From Tetramitus jugosus (Eukaryota > Heterolobosea > Eutetramitea > Acrasida > Vahlkampfiidae): DNA of 64,000 nt. Location: assembly GCA_937625935.1 (NCBI GenBank), contig OW569375.1:310001-374000 (forward strand). Direction: 5' to 3'. A model generated the notes under the pieces. That model searched no databases. It saw only the letters and a list, made by a program, of their open reading frames with translations, and was not told where the DNA came from. Below, piece after piece: positions 1-8,786 of this stretch (position 1 is the first letter of the stretch; each line of letters begins with the position of its first letter). The translations under genes were made by a program, and so were the position numbers.

Positions 1-432
1 GCAACAAACTCCTATTACGAGACCGAGCAACAATAGTCCTCCACTGGTTTGAGCATAACTTCGGGCCACTCTCGAAGCGCTCTTTCGATACATGAAGTAA
101 CACAGGACCCAAAATAGGCCACCCATAAAGAATCCCAAGATGAAGAAGACTAAAGCCATTCGCTCTTCACTTTTCAATTCCTGATCATAGACAGGGTTGC
201 GACTACCGTAGGGATAGAATTGTGTGGGAGGTGGAGGTGCCATCATATGAGGAGAATAACCCTGTTCTTGTTGTTGATAGTAAGTCGGATACATGGGGAC
301 ATACTGTGCGGATTGCTGTTGTTGGTACATTGGCGCAGGGTGAGGCACCTCAGCGCCCTGCTGATGATGTTGAATCGATACAGGGGAATGATGCTGAGTT
401 GGAGTGTTGTGTGATTGGTCGTTGTAGAGCAT
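1..432 (-). CDS. Proline/glutamine-rich membrane protein with two hydrophobic segments (3' end cut by window)
   Basis: The frame is open from an ATG at 432 to the window edge, giving 144 codons with no stop. Residues 1-75 are rich in His, Gln, Pro and Tyr (QQQQ, a PPPP run, MYPTYYQQQ), a composition typical of disordered cytosolic tails. A segment near residues 92-110 (LVFFILGFFMGGLFWVLCYF) is clearly membrane-spanning. A short basic loop follows (YRKSASRVARSY), then a second hydrophobic stretch (GGLLLLGLVIGVCC) that runs off the window. The layout of low-complexity N terminus plus two-helix hairpin is common in amoebozoan and heterolobosean small membrane proteins, but I cannot assign a family or function. 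The C terminus lies outside the window. Confidence 0.7.
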   Translation of the reverse strand, partial: MLYNDQSHNTPTQHHSPVSIQHHQQGAEVPHPAPMYQQQQSAQYVPMYPTYYQQQEQGYSPHMMAPPPPTQFYPYGSRNPVYDQELKSEERMALVFFILGFFMGGLFWVLCYFMYRKSASRVARSYAQTSGGLLLLGLVIGVCC

Positions 433-641
433 CTCTGTGATTGGTTTCTTGGGTTTTGGGTGTATGGAGAAAATACAATCAAAGATTTTTTTGGTTTTTT
501 GAAGTTGGTTGACTAATTCTGGTCACCTAACTTTGCAGATGACTGTCTTTAATTCACCTGCTGTAAATCTCGTGGTGCAAGGTGAGTGCTGTTAGAGTTG
601 GATTGATCGAACAAGTATCTGTGGTTAAGAATTTTCATTGC

Positions 642-1850
642 ATGACTCAGAGAACTTTCCGAACTCAACGAACAAGTCAAGTGGAAGGAGTTCACATTTT
701 GAATTCCCGTACTGAAAAAACTGATCAAAAAAAAAGGACTCTGATGACACAAACAGAAGGTAACCATTTTCGAAGGAGGGATGCTTGTGTAACGAAGAGT
801 AAAGTGATTGAAATAGGTTCTCTACTTTGCAAGGACGCTTGGTCGATCGTTGTCGAGTTTTGTGACACTCGAGAATGGTTGCAATTGAGTTACACTTGCA
901 AAGGAATTAATCAATTCAAATTTCATCGATTGCTCACGTTCAACAAGAAGAGAACTCTTGTAAAAAATTTTAGTAAAAGAAGGATTGAACACTGGTTTCG
1001 ACTGGGAAAAGAAACATTGTTCAATGTTGACTTGAATGAGAATCCCTACGTGGTGGATGAACAATTCCAATACCTGGAAGGTATTCATACACTGAGTATG
1101 AGTTGTTGTAGGAATCTCACGGACAAGGTATTTCCTCATTTAGTTGGCATTCACACACTCAATATGAGTGGTTGCAAGAGAATCACAGATAATGTATTTC
1201 CATATTTGACAGGTATTCATACACTCAATATGAATAGTTGCAAGTATATCACAGATAATGCAATGAGTCATTTAGTTGGTATCCACACACTCAGTATGAG
1301 TCGCTGCAAGGGAATCACAGACAACGCATTTTGTTATCTGGCTGGCATTCATACGCTTGATATGAATAATTGCAGGAGAATCACAGACAAGGGATTGTCT
1401 CATTTGGTTGGTATTCACACACTCAATATGAGTTGGTGTACTCGTATTCCAGACAACGCATTTTGTTATCTGGCTGGCATTCACACACTTGATGTGAGTA
1501 ATTGCAGCGATATAACAGACAATGCATTTTCACATTTAGTTGGAATTCATACACTCAACATGGATTGTTGCAGACAAATCACAGACAAAGCATTTTGTTA
1601 CTTGGTTGGCATTACGGCACTCAGTATGGTTTTTTGCAGCAAGATTACAGACAAGGGATTGTCTCATTTGGTTGGGATTCAGACACTCAATATGAGTTTT
1701 TGTCATCAAAAATCGATCACAAGGAAAGCGTTTGTGTATTTAAAGGGTATTCGCTCACTCCATTGGTATAATCACCAAAAAAACGATGATTTCATCGCAA
1801 AGTTGCTTGAATCTTGTGGGCCCAGTGCTAGTTTCGCATTAACATTGTAA
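642..1850 (+). CDS. Leucine-rich-repeat protein with possible F-box-like N-terminal segment
   Basis: This single-exon frame has its first ATG at 642 (402 residues); a later in-frame ATG at 744 would also retain all recognisable features. The open frame continues upstream to 582 but only with a GTG. A stretch at about residues 60-95 (KDAWSIVVEFCDTREWLQLS) has the pattern of an F-box-like helix pair, which I call only tentatively. Residues about 140-380 are roughly ten 22-residue repeats of consensus L-x-GIHTLNMSxCxxITDxxF, i.e. cysteine-containing leucine-rich repeats of the FBXL/AMN1 style. Such proteins normally act as substrate-recognition or scaffold proteins. The last repeat is degenerate and ends in a short Ser/Ala tail. 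The function is unknown beyond protein binding. Confidence 0.8.
   Translation: MTQRTFRTQRTSQVEGVHILNSRTEKTDQKKRTLMTQTEGNHFRRRDACVTKSKVIEIGSLLCKDAWSIVVEFCDTREWLQLSYTCKGINQFKFHRLLTFNKKRTLVKNFSKRRIEHWFRLGKETLFNVDLNENPYVVDEQFQYLEGIHTLSMSCCRNLTDKVFPHLVGIHTLNMSGCKRITDNVFPYLTGIHTLNMNSCKYITDNAMSHLVGIHTLSMSRCKGITDNAFCYLAGIHTLDMNNCRRITDKGLSHLVGIHTLNMSWCTRIPDNAFCYLAGIHTLDVSNCSDITDNAFSHLVGIHTLNMDCCRQITDKAFCYLVGITALSMVFCSKITDKGLSHLVGIQTLNMSFCHQKSITRKAFVYLKGIRSLHWYNHQKNDDFIAKLLESCGPSASFALTL
1073..1740 (+). repeat. Tandem 66-bp coding repeats (leucine-rich repeats)
   Basis: The LRR units repeat at 66 bp at the DNA level. A stretch starting at 1321 recurs at 1453 (offset 132 = 2 units), and one starting at 1387 recurs at 1651 (offset 264 = 4 units), each almost identical over more than 40 bp. 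Neighbouring units are more diverged. This indicates recent duplication or conversion of blocks of units rather than uniform ancient divergence. Confidence 0.85.
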
Positions 1851-2049
1851 ACTCAACCACGTGGTTCAATTGCCTCTTTGTTCTTATACTCATTGTCACA
1901 TGTTGATTCTTGTTTACAATCCTTCTTGTCGTCAAATTCACATCCACATTCGACCCAAGGCAATATCAAACTTAACACACCATCGTCTGCAGACTACTGA
2001 CTTTGAGTTCGAATTGCCCTCTGGAAATTGAAGGTGTTAGATGAGTCAT

Positions 2050-3351
2050 TCACAGCGAAATGACAGAACCATTCACATCTGACAAAACTCGCATCTCGAA
2101 GGGACCGTTATACAGAATTTGCTCATCTTCTTCCCAAGAGAACAAGGCCGGACCGCATACGGTTCCAAACGAGTTGATTTCGATAACTCGCAAACTCCCG
2201 TCATCCAACAAAACAAAATCTACTACACAATCATCAATGTTCAGCTTGTCCTTGATATGATCCTCGAAATAATTCAAAATTCTATCCTTGAGAGCTATCC
2301 ATTCATCTATCGTGACAAAAGGGAAGTAACTGTTGGAAAAGTACTGAGAAGCAGCATTCAGTTGTCTGTTTCTTATGAATGCTCTGACTTCAAAATGTGA
2401 GAGCATTCGTGATTCCCATTGACGAACTACAATTGCTACAGAAAACTTTCCATCATCAGAGTGCTCGCATTGTACCAGCGCCTCAGTTAGGTCACGATGA
2501 ACTCTTGCAGATCTCTGCATCAGAAATAGGAAATCCTTTGCTGAAGTGCAAACCATGCACTTTGCTGCGCAAATCTGTTCAATAGCAGATTCAATTGTTG
2601 AATTCTGGGACACAAAGTCTGCTCCATACTTGTTTGCCCAATCCTCTGATAACTTGTCGTACATTTCTTTATACTCTTGACATTGAAAGACAGCATCTTT
2701 AGGACTTCGTGAACTCAATTTGATAAACACTGGAGAAGAATGAAAATCCTTCACTATTATATCATTCAACTTTTGCAACATCGTTTCGATCACTCTGTCA
2801 CCTCCTGAAGATATATCATTATCCATATTTTGGAAAAACCATTGCTCATAGCGACGAATGATATGTCTGGCTTCTTCTTTGGTCAGCGCAAGCGACTGTG
2901 TTTTGAATGTGTGATCACCCAAAAGATCCAACCAATTGTTAGCATCTACTAACTCCATGTAGCACTGTAGTATACTCTCCTTCCACTTGTAGTGAACATC
3001 AATATCACTCATGCTGACGCCAACAAGAGAACCGGAAAAGGTTTCAACTTGCAACAATAAGAGAACAGTTCCACTCAAGTACTTGATCTCATCACAAAAT
3101 GAATAGAGTAATATCACCAAAGGATTCAAAACATTATATTCAAAGAATAAGCGTTGAATATAGTTCAAATCGAAGCTATAGAACTCGGGAATGATTCCAT
3201 ATTGTCGATAATGAATCTTGTCCTTTTTGTCACTGTTTGGTAACGACAGTTGGATTTTGCCTGATTGTATCAGCAATAATTTCAAAAAATACAACACATT
3301 GCAAACCTTTTCGATTGATTCCTTGGTTCCCAACAAATTCAAATCGAGCAT
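2050..3351 (-). CDS. CDC123/D123 family protein (eIF2 assembly chaperone, ATP-grasp fold)
   Basis: The C-terminal half carries the D123 signature blocks in order: FIKLSSRSPKDA (about 209-220), VVRQWESR...EVRAFIRN (about 308-328) and DFVLLDDGSLRVIEINSFG with ALFSWEE (about 378-408). In the family these line the ATP/Mg site of an ATP-grasp-like fold. CDC123 proteins promote assembly of translation initiation factor eIF2 (alpha to gamma) and so allow cell-cycle entry. The N-terminal 200 residues are longer than in typical CDC123 (about 330 aa in total), are helical and hydrophobic, and are not recognised. The first in-frame ATG is at 3351. The frame stays open without an ATG to about 3510, so an upstream exon or a mis-set start is possible. 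Confidence 0.85.
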   Translation of the reverse strand: MLDLNLLGTKESIEKVCNVLYFLKLLLIQSGKIQLSLPNSDKKDKIHYRQYGIIPEFYSFDLNYIQRLFFEYNVLNPLVILLYSFCDEIKYLSGTVLLLLQVETFSGSLVGVSMSDIDVHYKWKESILQCYMELVDANNWLDLLGDHTFKTQSLALTKEEARHIIRRYEQWFFQNMDNDISSGGDRVIETMLQKLNDIIVKDFHSSPVFIKLSSRSPKDAVFQCQEYKEMYDKLSEDWANKYGADFVSQNSTIESAIEQICAAKCMVCTSAKDFLFLMQRSARVHRDLTEALVQCEHSDDGKFSVAIVVRQWESRMLSHFEVRAFIRNRQLNAASQYFSNSYFPFVTIDEWIALKDRILNYFEDHIKDKLNIDDCVVDFVLLDDGSLRVIEINSFGTVCGPALFSWEEDEQILYNGPFEMRVLSDVNGSVISL

Positions 3352-3483
3352 CTCTCTGAACAAACTCTCACAATGATGGAAAAAGGAAGTGATCAATTGA
3401 ACAGCCTTATCTTCCAGAGGGTCGGAACGAAAAATTTTGGGCCTAACCGCTTGGCAGCCTCTTTTTGACGACCGGCTTACTAT

Positions 3484-3545
3484 GGAAATCGAACCAGCGC
3501 CTCACAGCCAAACAGCCGACGTCAAATTCCTTAACCGCTAGGCCA
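3484..3545 (-). other. tRNA-like box A/box B sequence (possible tRNA pseudogene or SINE head)
   Basis: On the minus strand, TGGCCTAGCGG (3545-3535) matches the Pol III box A consensus. GGTTCGATTTCC (3495-3484) resembles box B, with the nearly invariant C61 replaced by T. Spacing is about 50 nt, close to that of a tRNA. A D-stem of three pairs can be drawn, but the T-stem and acceptor do not close and no clean anticodon stem is visible. A decayed tRNA or a tRNA-derived SINE head fits better than a working tRNA gene. Confidence 0.3.
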
Positions 3546-3605
3546 AAACAGCGTTGAAGTTGAGGTTTCAAACGCGGATAACAAGTAGTGTGCCCGGTCA
3601 CTTGA

Positions 3606-3978
3606 TACGTAGAGAGAAAACATGATCGTCTCAAGGCTGTCAACAAGAGGTTGACAAAGATGTACGAAGAGCTGCTAACGTTCATTGACAGACTGTATCG
3701 ACAGGTCGCAGAACCAGGACTAAGGGTCAAGAAGGCAACAAACCGGTCCAATACCGGAACAAGAAGATGTCCAAGGTACTGGAGAGCTAGTGGTGGTAGA
3801 AGAACAAAGGAGTGCAACACCACTGCCATCAGTGCCTGTTGTACAGCTCAGCTCTGAGAACCGGCAAATTCTGGAACAGGTGAATGCCACTTCTCCAGTG
3901 TTCGCTAGAGCGAGAAAGGAAATCATTTTAAAGCAAGTTTCAAAGAACAATTCAACGAAAACAATCAAACAACATTGA
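3606..3978 (+). pseudogene. Frameshifted coding relic of unknown origin
   Basis: From 3606 a frame without an ATG reads as a plausible amphipathic helical protein (RLKAVNKRLTKMYEELLTF, then IDRLYRQVAEPG). Near 3725-3745 the sensible reading moves to the +1 frame, which runs through PLPSVPVVQL, ENRQILEQVNATSPVF and ends at a TGA at 3976. Neither frame has an ATG or a good splice pair linking the two. The style suggests the 3' end of a dead gene or mobile-element ORF. I do not recognise the family. An intron too short for this genome is the main alternative. Confidence 0.35.
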
Positions 3979-4235
3979 CATTGCGTTATCTTTCGACAGC
4001 ATGGACTCTACTCAAACAGTCCACCAATGCATCAATACCACTTCAATATTTTCCACCAGTGAAATATTGTATATTGCCATAGCGCGTGTCTGGAGTGCAA
4101 CACGAGATAATCGTTTGCTCTTCTATCAATGAAACATTATTGTCGAGCTGCTACCGTGAGTTGACAACCACACTCGCTCTGGTTTACTGGCTGTGTGTCA
4201 CTTGCATTGCTTTTTAGCCGAAAAAACTTGTTTTT
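3979..4235. other. Non-coding spacer with a small perfect inverted repeat
   Basis: No supported gene. It contains an 8-bp perfect inverted repeat, CAATATTT (4044-4051) and AAATATTG (4062-4069), with a 10-nt loop. Otherwise it is unremarkable and ends at the stop codon of the minus-strand gene. Confidence 0.4.
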
Positions 4236-4844
4236 TTATGTCCAATTATTATCACTCGGTTCCGACCCTCTGTTATCTTCACTCTGTTGATCAAATTCCC
4301 TCGAAAACCACAATTGTTTCAAAGAATTCAGAAAGTTATCCAAACTGAGCTCTTGGTTCACTGGCGGCAGTCCAGACAACTCATTCTTCAATCTCTCTGT
4401 GTTCTCACCATTTTCAATCGAAAGATTATGCAATGTCACAGCTTTCTCTACTTTGCATTCATTCTCTGACTCTTCATCACTAGACTCTTCTTCATTTTCA
4501 AAAGATAGACTGGGCAATAAGCTAAACTCCTCCACCAGATCATTCGCCCCAAGCGTATCAAGATCTGACGTTGGACAGTAACTAAGCATCTCTAATCCAG
4601 TACGATATATATCTCCATTAAATTGTTCAAATGTTTTGGACAGAACCTTCTGGTACACCTCGCTCTGCTTCATTTCTTCAAACGCAGTAGTCTTTGTCAA
4701 CGAACTGGAAAGCTTGAAGACTTTCTTGTTGAGGAAGATTGGATTCAGGAAGCGATTGACAAAGTGAGCGCTGTGTGGAGCAAACCTCCACACGTAAGCA
4801 TATCTTTCATCATCCACAAAGCTCTGGTGTGGTTTGCATGACAT
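4236..4844 (-). CDS. Hypothetical acidic protein, 202 aa
   Basis: The first ATG is at 4844; the frame extends 13 codons further only from a GTG. The N-terminal 90 residues are mixed and probably folded (RYAYVWRFAPHSAHFVNRFL), rich in aromatic residues. Residues about 110-150 form a strongly acidic Glu/Ser stretch (ENEEESSDEESENE), and the last 50 residues include an amphipathic segment (NQELSLDNFLNSLKQLWF). No signal peptide or membrane segment is seen and no family is recognised. The gene is divergent from the gene at 5003. Confidence 0.6.
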   Translation of the reverse strand: MSCKPHQSFVDDERYAYVWRFAPHSAHFVNRFLNPIFLNKKVFKLSSSLTKTTAFEEMKQSEVYQKVLSKTFEQFNGDIYRTGLEMLSYCPTSDLDTLGANDLVEEFSLLPSLSFENEEESSDEESENECKVEKAVTLHNLSIENGENTERLKNELSGLPPVNQELSLDNFLNSLKQLWFSREFDQQSEDNRGSEPSDNNWT

Positions 4845-5002
4845 CTTTGCTGAGTTCGGATGGGCGGACTCCACCCGTTCCACTCCGATTTTGTAATTAA
4901 TTTTCTCCGCCGCGTGAGAAAAAAAGCCCTACACGCAAACAACAAAAATAAGAATTTTTTTCTCAGTTTGATATCGAAACAACATCCTTTGTGTAAGAAA
5001 TC
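4845..5002. promoter_or_regulatory. Short divergent promoter region
   Basis: This 158-bp spacer separates the start codons of the minus-strand acidic protein and the plus-strand mitochondrial protein. It holds A/T-rich tracts just before the 5003 start (GAATTTTTTTCTCAG), but no convincing TATA or other motif. Both genes must initiate within it unless untranslated exons overlap. Confidence 0.45.
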
Positions 5003-5938
5003 ATGATGAACAGACTTGTTTTATCCACATTGACCAAGAATGCTGCCGCAAGACGCATTGCCACTTCTTGTCCTCACCGTTTGACCAACACTACTACCAC
5101 AACTGTCAGATTCGCACAAACTGACCTCAAGACCACTCAAAGAGGAACATTGAAGAGATTGGTTGTTGCCAAATTTTTGCAAGACAAGGACAATCATGGA
5201 GAAGACTATTTGGGTATCCACATTGTCGATGATGATCAACCAGAGGCCGAAGAACCAATATATGCCATGAGACGCGCTGTCGACGCTTATTTTATCGCTG
5301 AAAACACTCCAGGTATGTCTCAATGATTGTTGCTGTTGTTGAATGAGTGAGTTGCTGACTGATCATTACTTTTTTTTGTGTCTGTTTGTTTGTTTCCATA
5401 TGATCATGACAAACAATTTGCCAAATGACGACTTTTGTTGTTGTTATTGAATACAGAAAAATTGTCTGCAAAGCTTAAACCACTGTACTCCAGAATGACC
5501 AACACTGTTCGCTTCATCAACTCTGCTGACTGGTCCAAATTGACCACCCCTAACGGATATGAAATGTTTGATGAATGGCAGTGCACCAAGAGTGAAATGG
5601 AGAAGAAGCAGACTGAATTGGAAGCAAACGATCGTTCTGTTCTTGAGCCATTGTACAATGAGATGAATTATGTGTGGGATTTGGCCATGAGAACAAACAA
5701 TCACTGCAATATTCTGCGTGACTTGGTCAACAAGTATCAGAACACTTTTGCATTCCCACAGGGAGATTTCGGTACATTGTGCAACATTGTAGATGATTAT
5801 TTGCTCGTGACTGAGTCTAACATGGACTATAGGCTAAAGCAAAAGTTCTCTACATTGATTGAACAGCGTTTGGTCTACTTGAAGCAAAAGATTTTGTTGC
5901 CAGAATTGATGGTCAAGTATCCAACCATTTTCAGATAA
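5003..5938 (+). CDS. Mitochondrion-targeted protein of unknown function, two exons
   Basis: Exon 1 is 5003-5312 and exon 2 is 5457-5938. A GTATGT...ACAG intron of 144 bp splits a Glu codon and restores one frame of 263 residues; either exon read alone ends abruptly. The N terminus (MMNRLVLSTLTKNAAARRIA) is basic, Ser/Thr/Arg-rich and lacks acidic residues for over 40 positions, as in a mitochondrial presequence. The mature part is soluble, rich in charged helices (SEMEKKQTELEAN), and ends LMVKYPTIFR. I do not recognise the family. A lineage-specific subunit of a mitochondrial complex is possible but unproven. Confidence 0.75.
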
Positions 5939-6214
5939 GTGAAAACACTCTCTTTTCGAAGCATACTCCACGGGGGACAATCAAGAACAACCACAACCAC
6001 CATAACAATATTGTTAACAATCCAATTTCATTGTGCTGGATCCATTTTTCACCCTCTTGTCTCTTTATTTCTCCGTTGTCTTCATTCTCCCGAGCTTGAA
6101 CATTCACACTAAATGTTGAACAAAAAAAGTTTCACACAAAAAAGCAATCTCCACACAGCTGAGCAACCTATTCACATTGATCATTCCACAACAACAATAA
6201 TATATCAGTGAAAG

Positions 6215-8531
6215 ATGCAAAATATTCTAAAGCACTTGGCTGCTAAAAGACAACGAAACAGAGAAGAAGCCAAAAGTCAAAAAAATCCCAACAACAAAAA
6301 GAGTGGTGGTGCTTCCAAGGGCGCAAGTAGTGGAGGTGGCGGTGCCAAACGGCCAAGAAACGGAACAGATAAACCTCTCGGATTCATTGAAGAAAAGGAA
6401 AGTTCTTCATTCATTAGCAAGAACTATGGTGTCAAAGTGTATGATTTGGAGGGAAAAAAAAGTTTACAGCAAATTCTTGAAAATTCAAAGCTCAAGGCGC
6501 GCTACAATGAAGACGCAAAAAATTATACGACCTTGATTGATGATTTGGAATTTCCAGTCGCAACGAACAGTATTCGGTTAACAGCTGATGAGAATCACTT
6601 GTGGGCCACTGGAGTCTATCCTCCACAAGTAAAATGTTTTGTCTTGGATGATTTAACGATGAAGTTTCAGAGAAATTGTGATTCTGAAGTGGTGAAAATT
6701 TTGGTAGCGTATCATCTTTTTTCCTTTCCATGTAGCAATGACTGACAGAGAGAGAGAAGTGACTTTGTTGGTTTTTTGTTGTTTATTGTTTTGATTATTA
6801 ACACAAACAACATTTTTGATGATGATATGATGATGATGTGATGTACAGCCTCTCTCAACAGACTATAGAAAAGTAGCGCTCATGCAAGCGGATAGACACA
6901 TTGAGGTTCATGCTCAATTTGGTACTTATTATCGATTCCGTATCCCTAGAGTAGGCAGAGACATTACCTATCATGCACCTTCCTGTGAAATGCTAGTTTG
7001 TGGAAGCAGTTCTGAAGTCTATCGATTCAATTTGGAACAGGGCATGTTCAGAAAGCCAATCAAGACTTATTCACCTGGTTGTGAAGCAATCAATTCGATC
7101 AAGATTAATCCTATCCATCAATTGATTGGTATCGGATGTGACAATGGATGGGTAGAGTGCATTGATCCACGATCAAAGTCCACTGCCGGTATCTTAAACG
7201 TTTGTGACTATATTAAGCAATCATCGGGTGTGAAGAGCTGCGGAGACGAAGTAACTTGCTTTGAATTTGACAGCAATGGTGTTACATTTGCTGCTGGAAC
7301 TAACAAGGGTCAAGTCGGTATATTCGACTTGAGAAAATCAGGTATCATACACACCAAGGATCATAATTATGATTTGCCTATTGTGTCCATGGGATTCCAC
7401 GATTTGACAAAGAATATTTTCACTGCCGATAAGAAGGTGGTCAAGGTTTGGAATAAGGAGACTGGTAGTATTCTGACCAATTTGGAAATGCCTGCGCACA
7501 TCAGTGACGCCATCATGATTCCATCGAGTGGTATGATGATGATTGCAGGTGAGAGATCAAAGATAAAACCATTGTACATTCCTGCATTGGGACCTGCTCC
7601 AAAGTGGTGCTCATTTGTCGATACGATTACCGAGGAGTTGGAAGAAATCAAAAAGTTCTCTGTGTATCAAGATCTCAAGTATGTCACTGTGGAGGAGTTG
7701 CAAGAATTGGGTATGCAAGATCTGCTTGGTACCGATTTGTTGCGTCCTCATTTGCACGGTTTCTTCATTAAGATGTCTCTGTACAAGAAGGCACTCGAGT
7801 TCTATAAGAAGAGTAATCAAACTTCAGAGGAAGATGCAAGCAAGATTGAAGATAAGGAAGGTGGTATCAACAGAAAGACAGATGATGAAATTGAGCAAGA
7901 AACAAACAAGTTGCTTCGACAGAACCGTGTCGACAAGTTGATGGCATACCTGAACGATGAAGAAGCTCCTGCCACCAGCAAGAAGACCAAGGCCATGAAG
8001 ACAAACGACAAGGCAAAGGAAGAGACAAAGGACAAGGAGAACAAGATCAACACTGTTGGTGATGACCGTTTCGCTGGCATGTTTGATGATCCTGAATACG
8101 CTCAAGATGACGACGAGGCCACTCGTGTGAAGAAGAGACAAAAGACAAAGAACAAGAAGGCTGACAAGGACCAAGTCAGTATTCACGCGCTTGAACCTGG
8201 ACAGTCCATCTCATACAAGGACTCTGATATGCAACTCAAGCCTTCTGAACTTGCCAGAGAGAAGAATAAGCCTCTTGCAGAGAGAATAGCAGATTCCAGC
8301 AAAAAGACAAAGGACTTCTCGATATCAAACATTAGAGGAAACAAGGAAATTACGTTCCATGATGAATCAGATGACGATGATTCTGGTGATGAGAATGTGT
8401 CTCGTTCACGTAAGGCTGCCGAGTCTGGATCTGATGATGAAGAACCAGAGAAGCCAACGAGAAGAAAGCTACCAAACCAATTCTTGAAGCGAATGCCAAA
8501 GAAGAAGGGTTTCAAGCCAAGAAGCAAGTAA
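6215..8531 (+). CDS. NOL10: Nucleolar protein 10 (NOL10/ENP2), WD40-type ribosome biogenesis factor, two exons
   Basis: Exon 1 is 6215-6703 and exon 2 is 6849-8531; a GT-AG intron of 145 bp joins ...VKIL to PLSTDYRK in frame, giving 723 residues. The N-terminal portion is a WD40 propeller with NOL10-typical segments (GTYYRFRIPRVGRD, SSEVYRFNLEQG, NPIHQLIGIGCDNG, GTNKGQVGIFDLR). A NUC153-type motif (DDRFAGMFDDPEY) follows near residue 580, then Lys-rich and acidic tracts and a basic C terminus. In yeast, Enp2 is part of the small-subunit processome with Brf2/Nop7-type partners and is needed for 18S rRNA maturation in the nucleolus. An extra Gly/Lys-rich insert sits at residues 20-60. Length and order agree with the family. 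Confidence 0.92.
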
Positions 8532-8786
8532 AAACCATTCTCCCGCGATCGACTGACCGTTACATCTCAAAATTTTCACTTTCTCCGATCAACAATCCGG
8601 TCTTGTGTCAAAGCATGACGTTGTCCTTGGCGACTGGCTGTTGTGGCAAACATTTGACAAACGACAACAACACACTAGGGTAGTTTTTCACGCGTGTACC
8701 AGACAACTACTCTTCCCACCAGATCCGACCATCTCTCATTCAACTCCTTCAAAAACACGTCAACACAAACTTACAAAGAACAGAAT

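Noticed and set aside
582-641. Earlier starts at GTG/TTG for many genes (e.g. 582, 3396, 4883, 15564, 35717, 56577)
   Set aside because: Non-ATG starts are not expected in nuclear genes; the first in-frame ATG was used.
6704-6745. Short NOL10 product stopping at 6745
   Set aside because: The stop lies in an intron; splicing to 6849 restores a continuous conserved NOL10 sequence.
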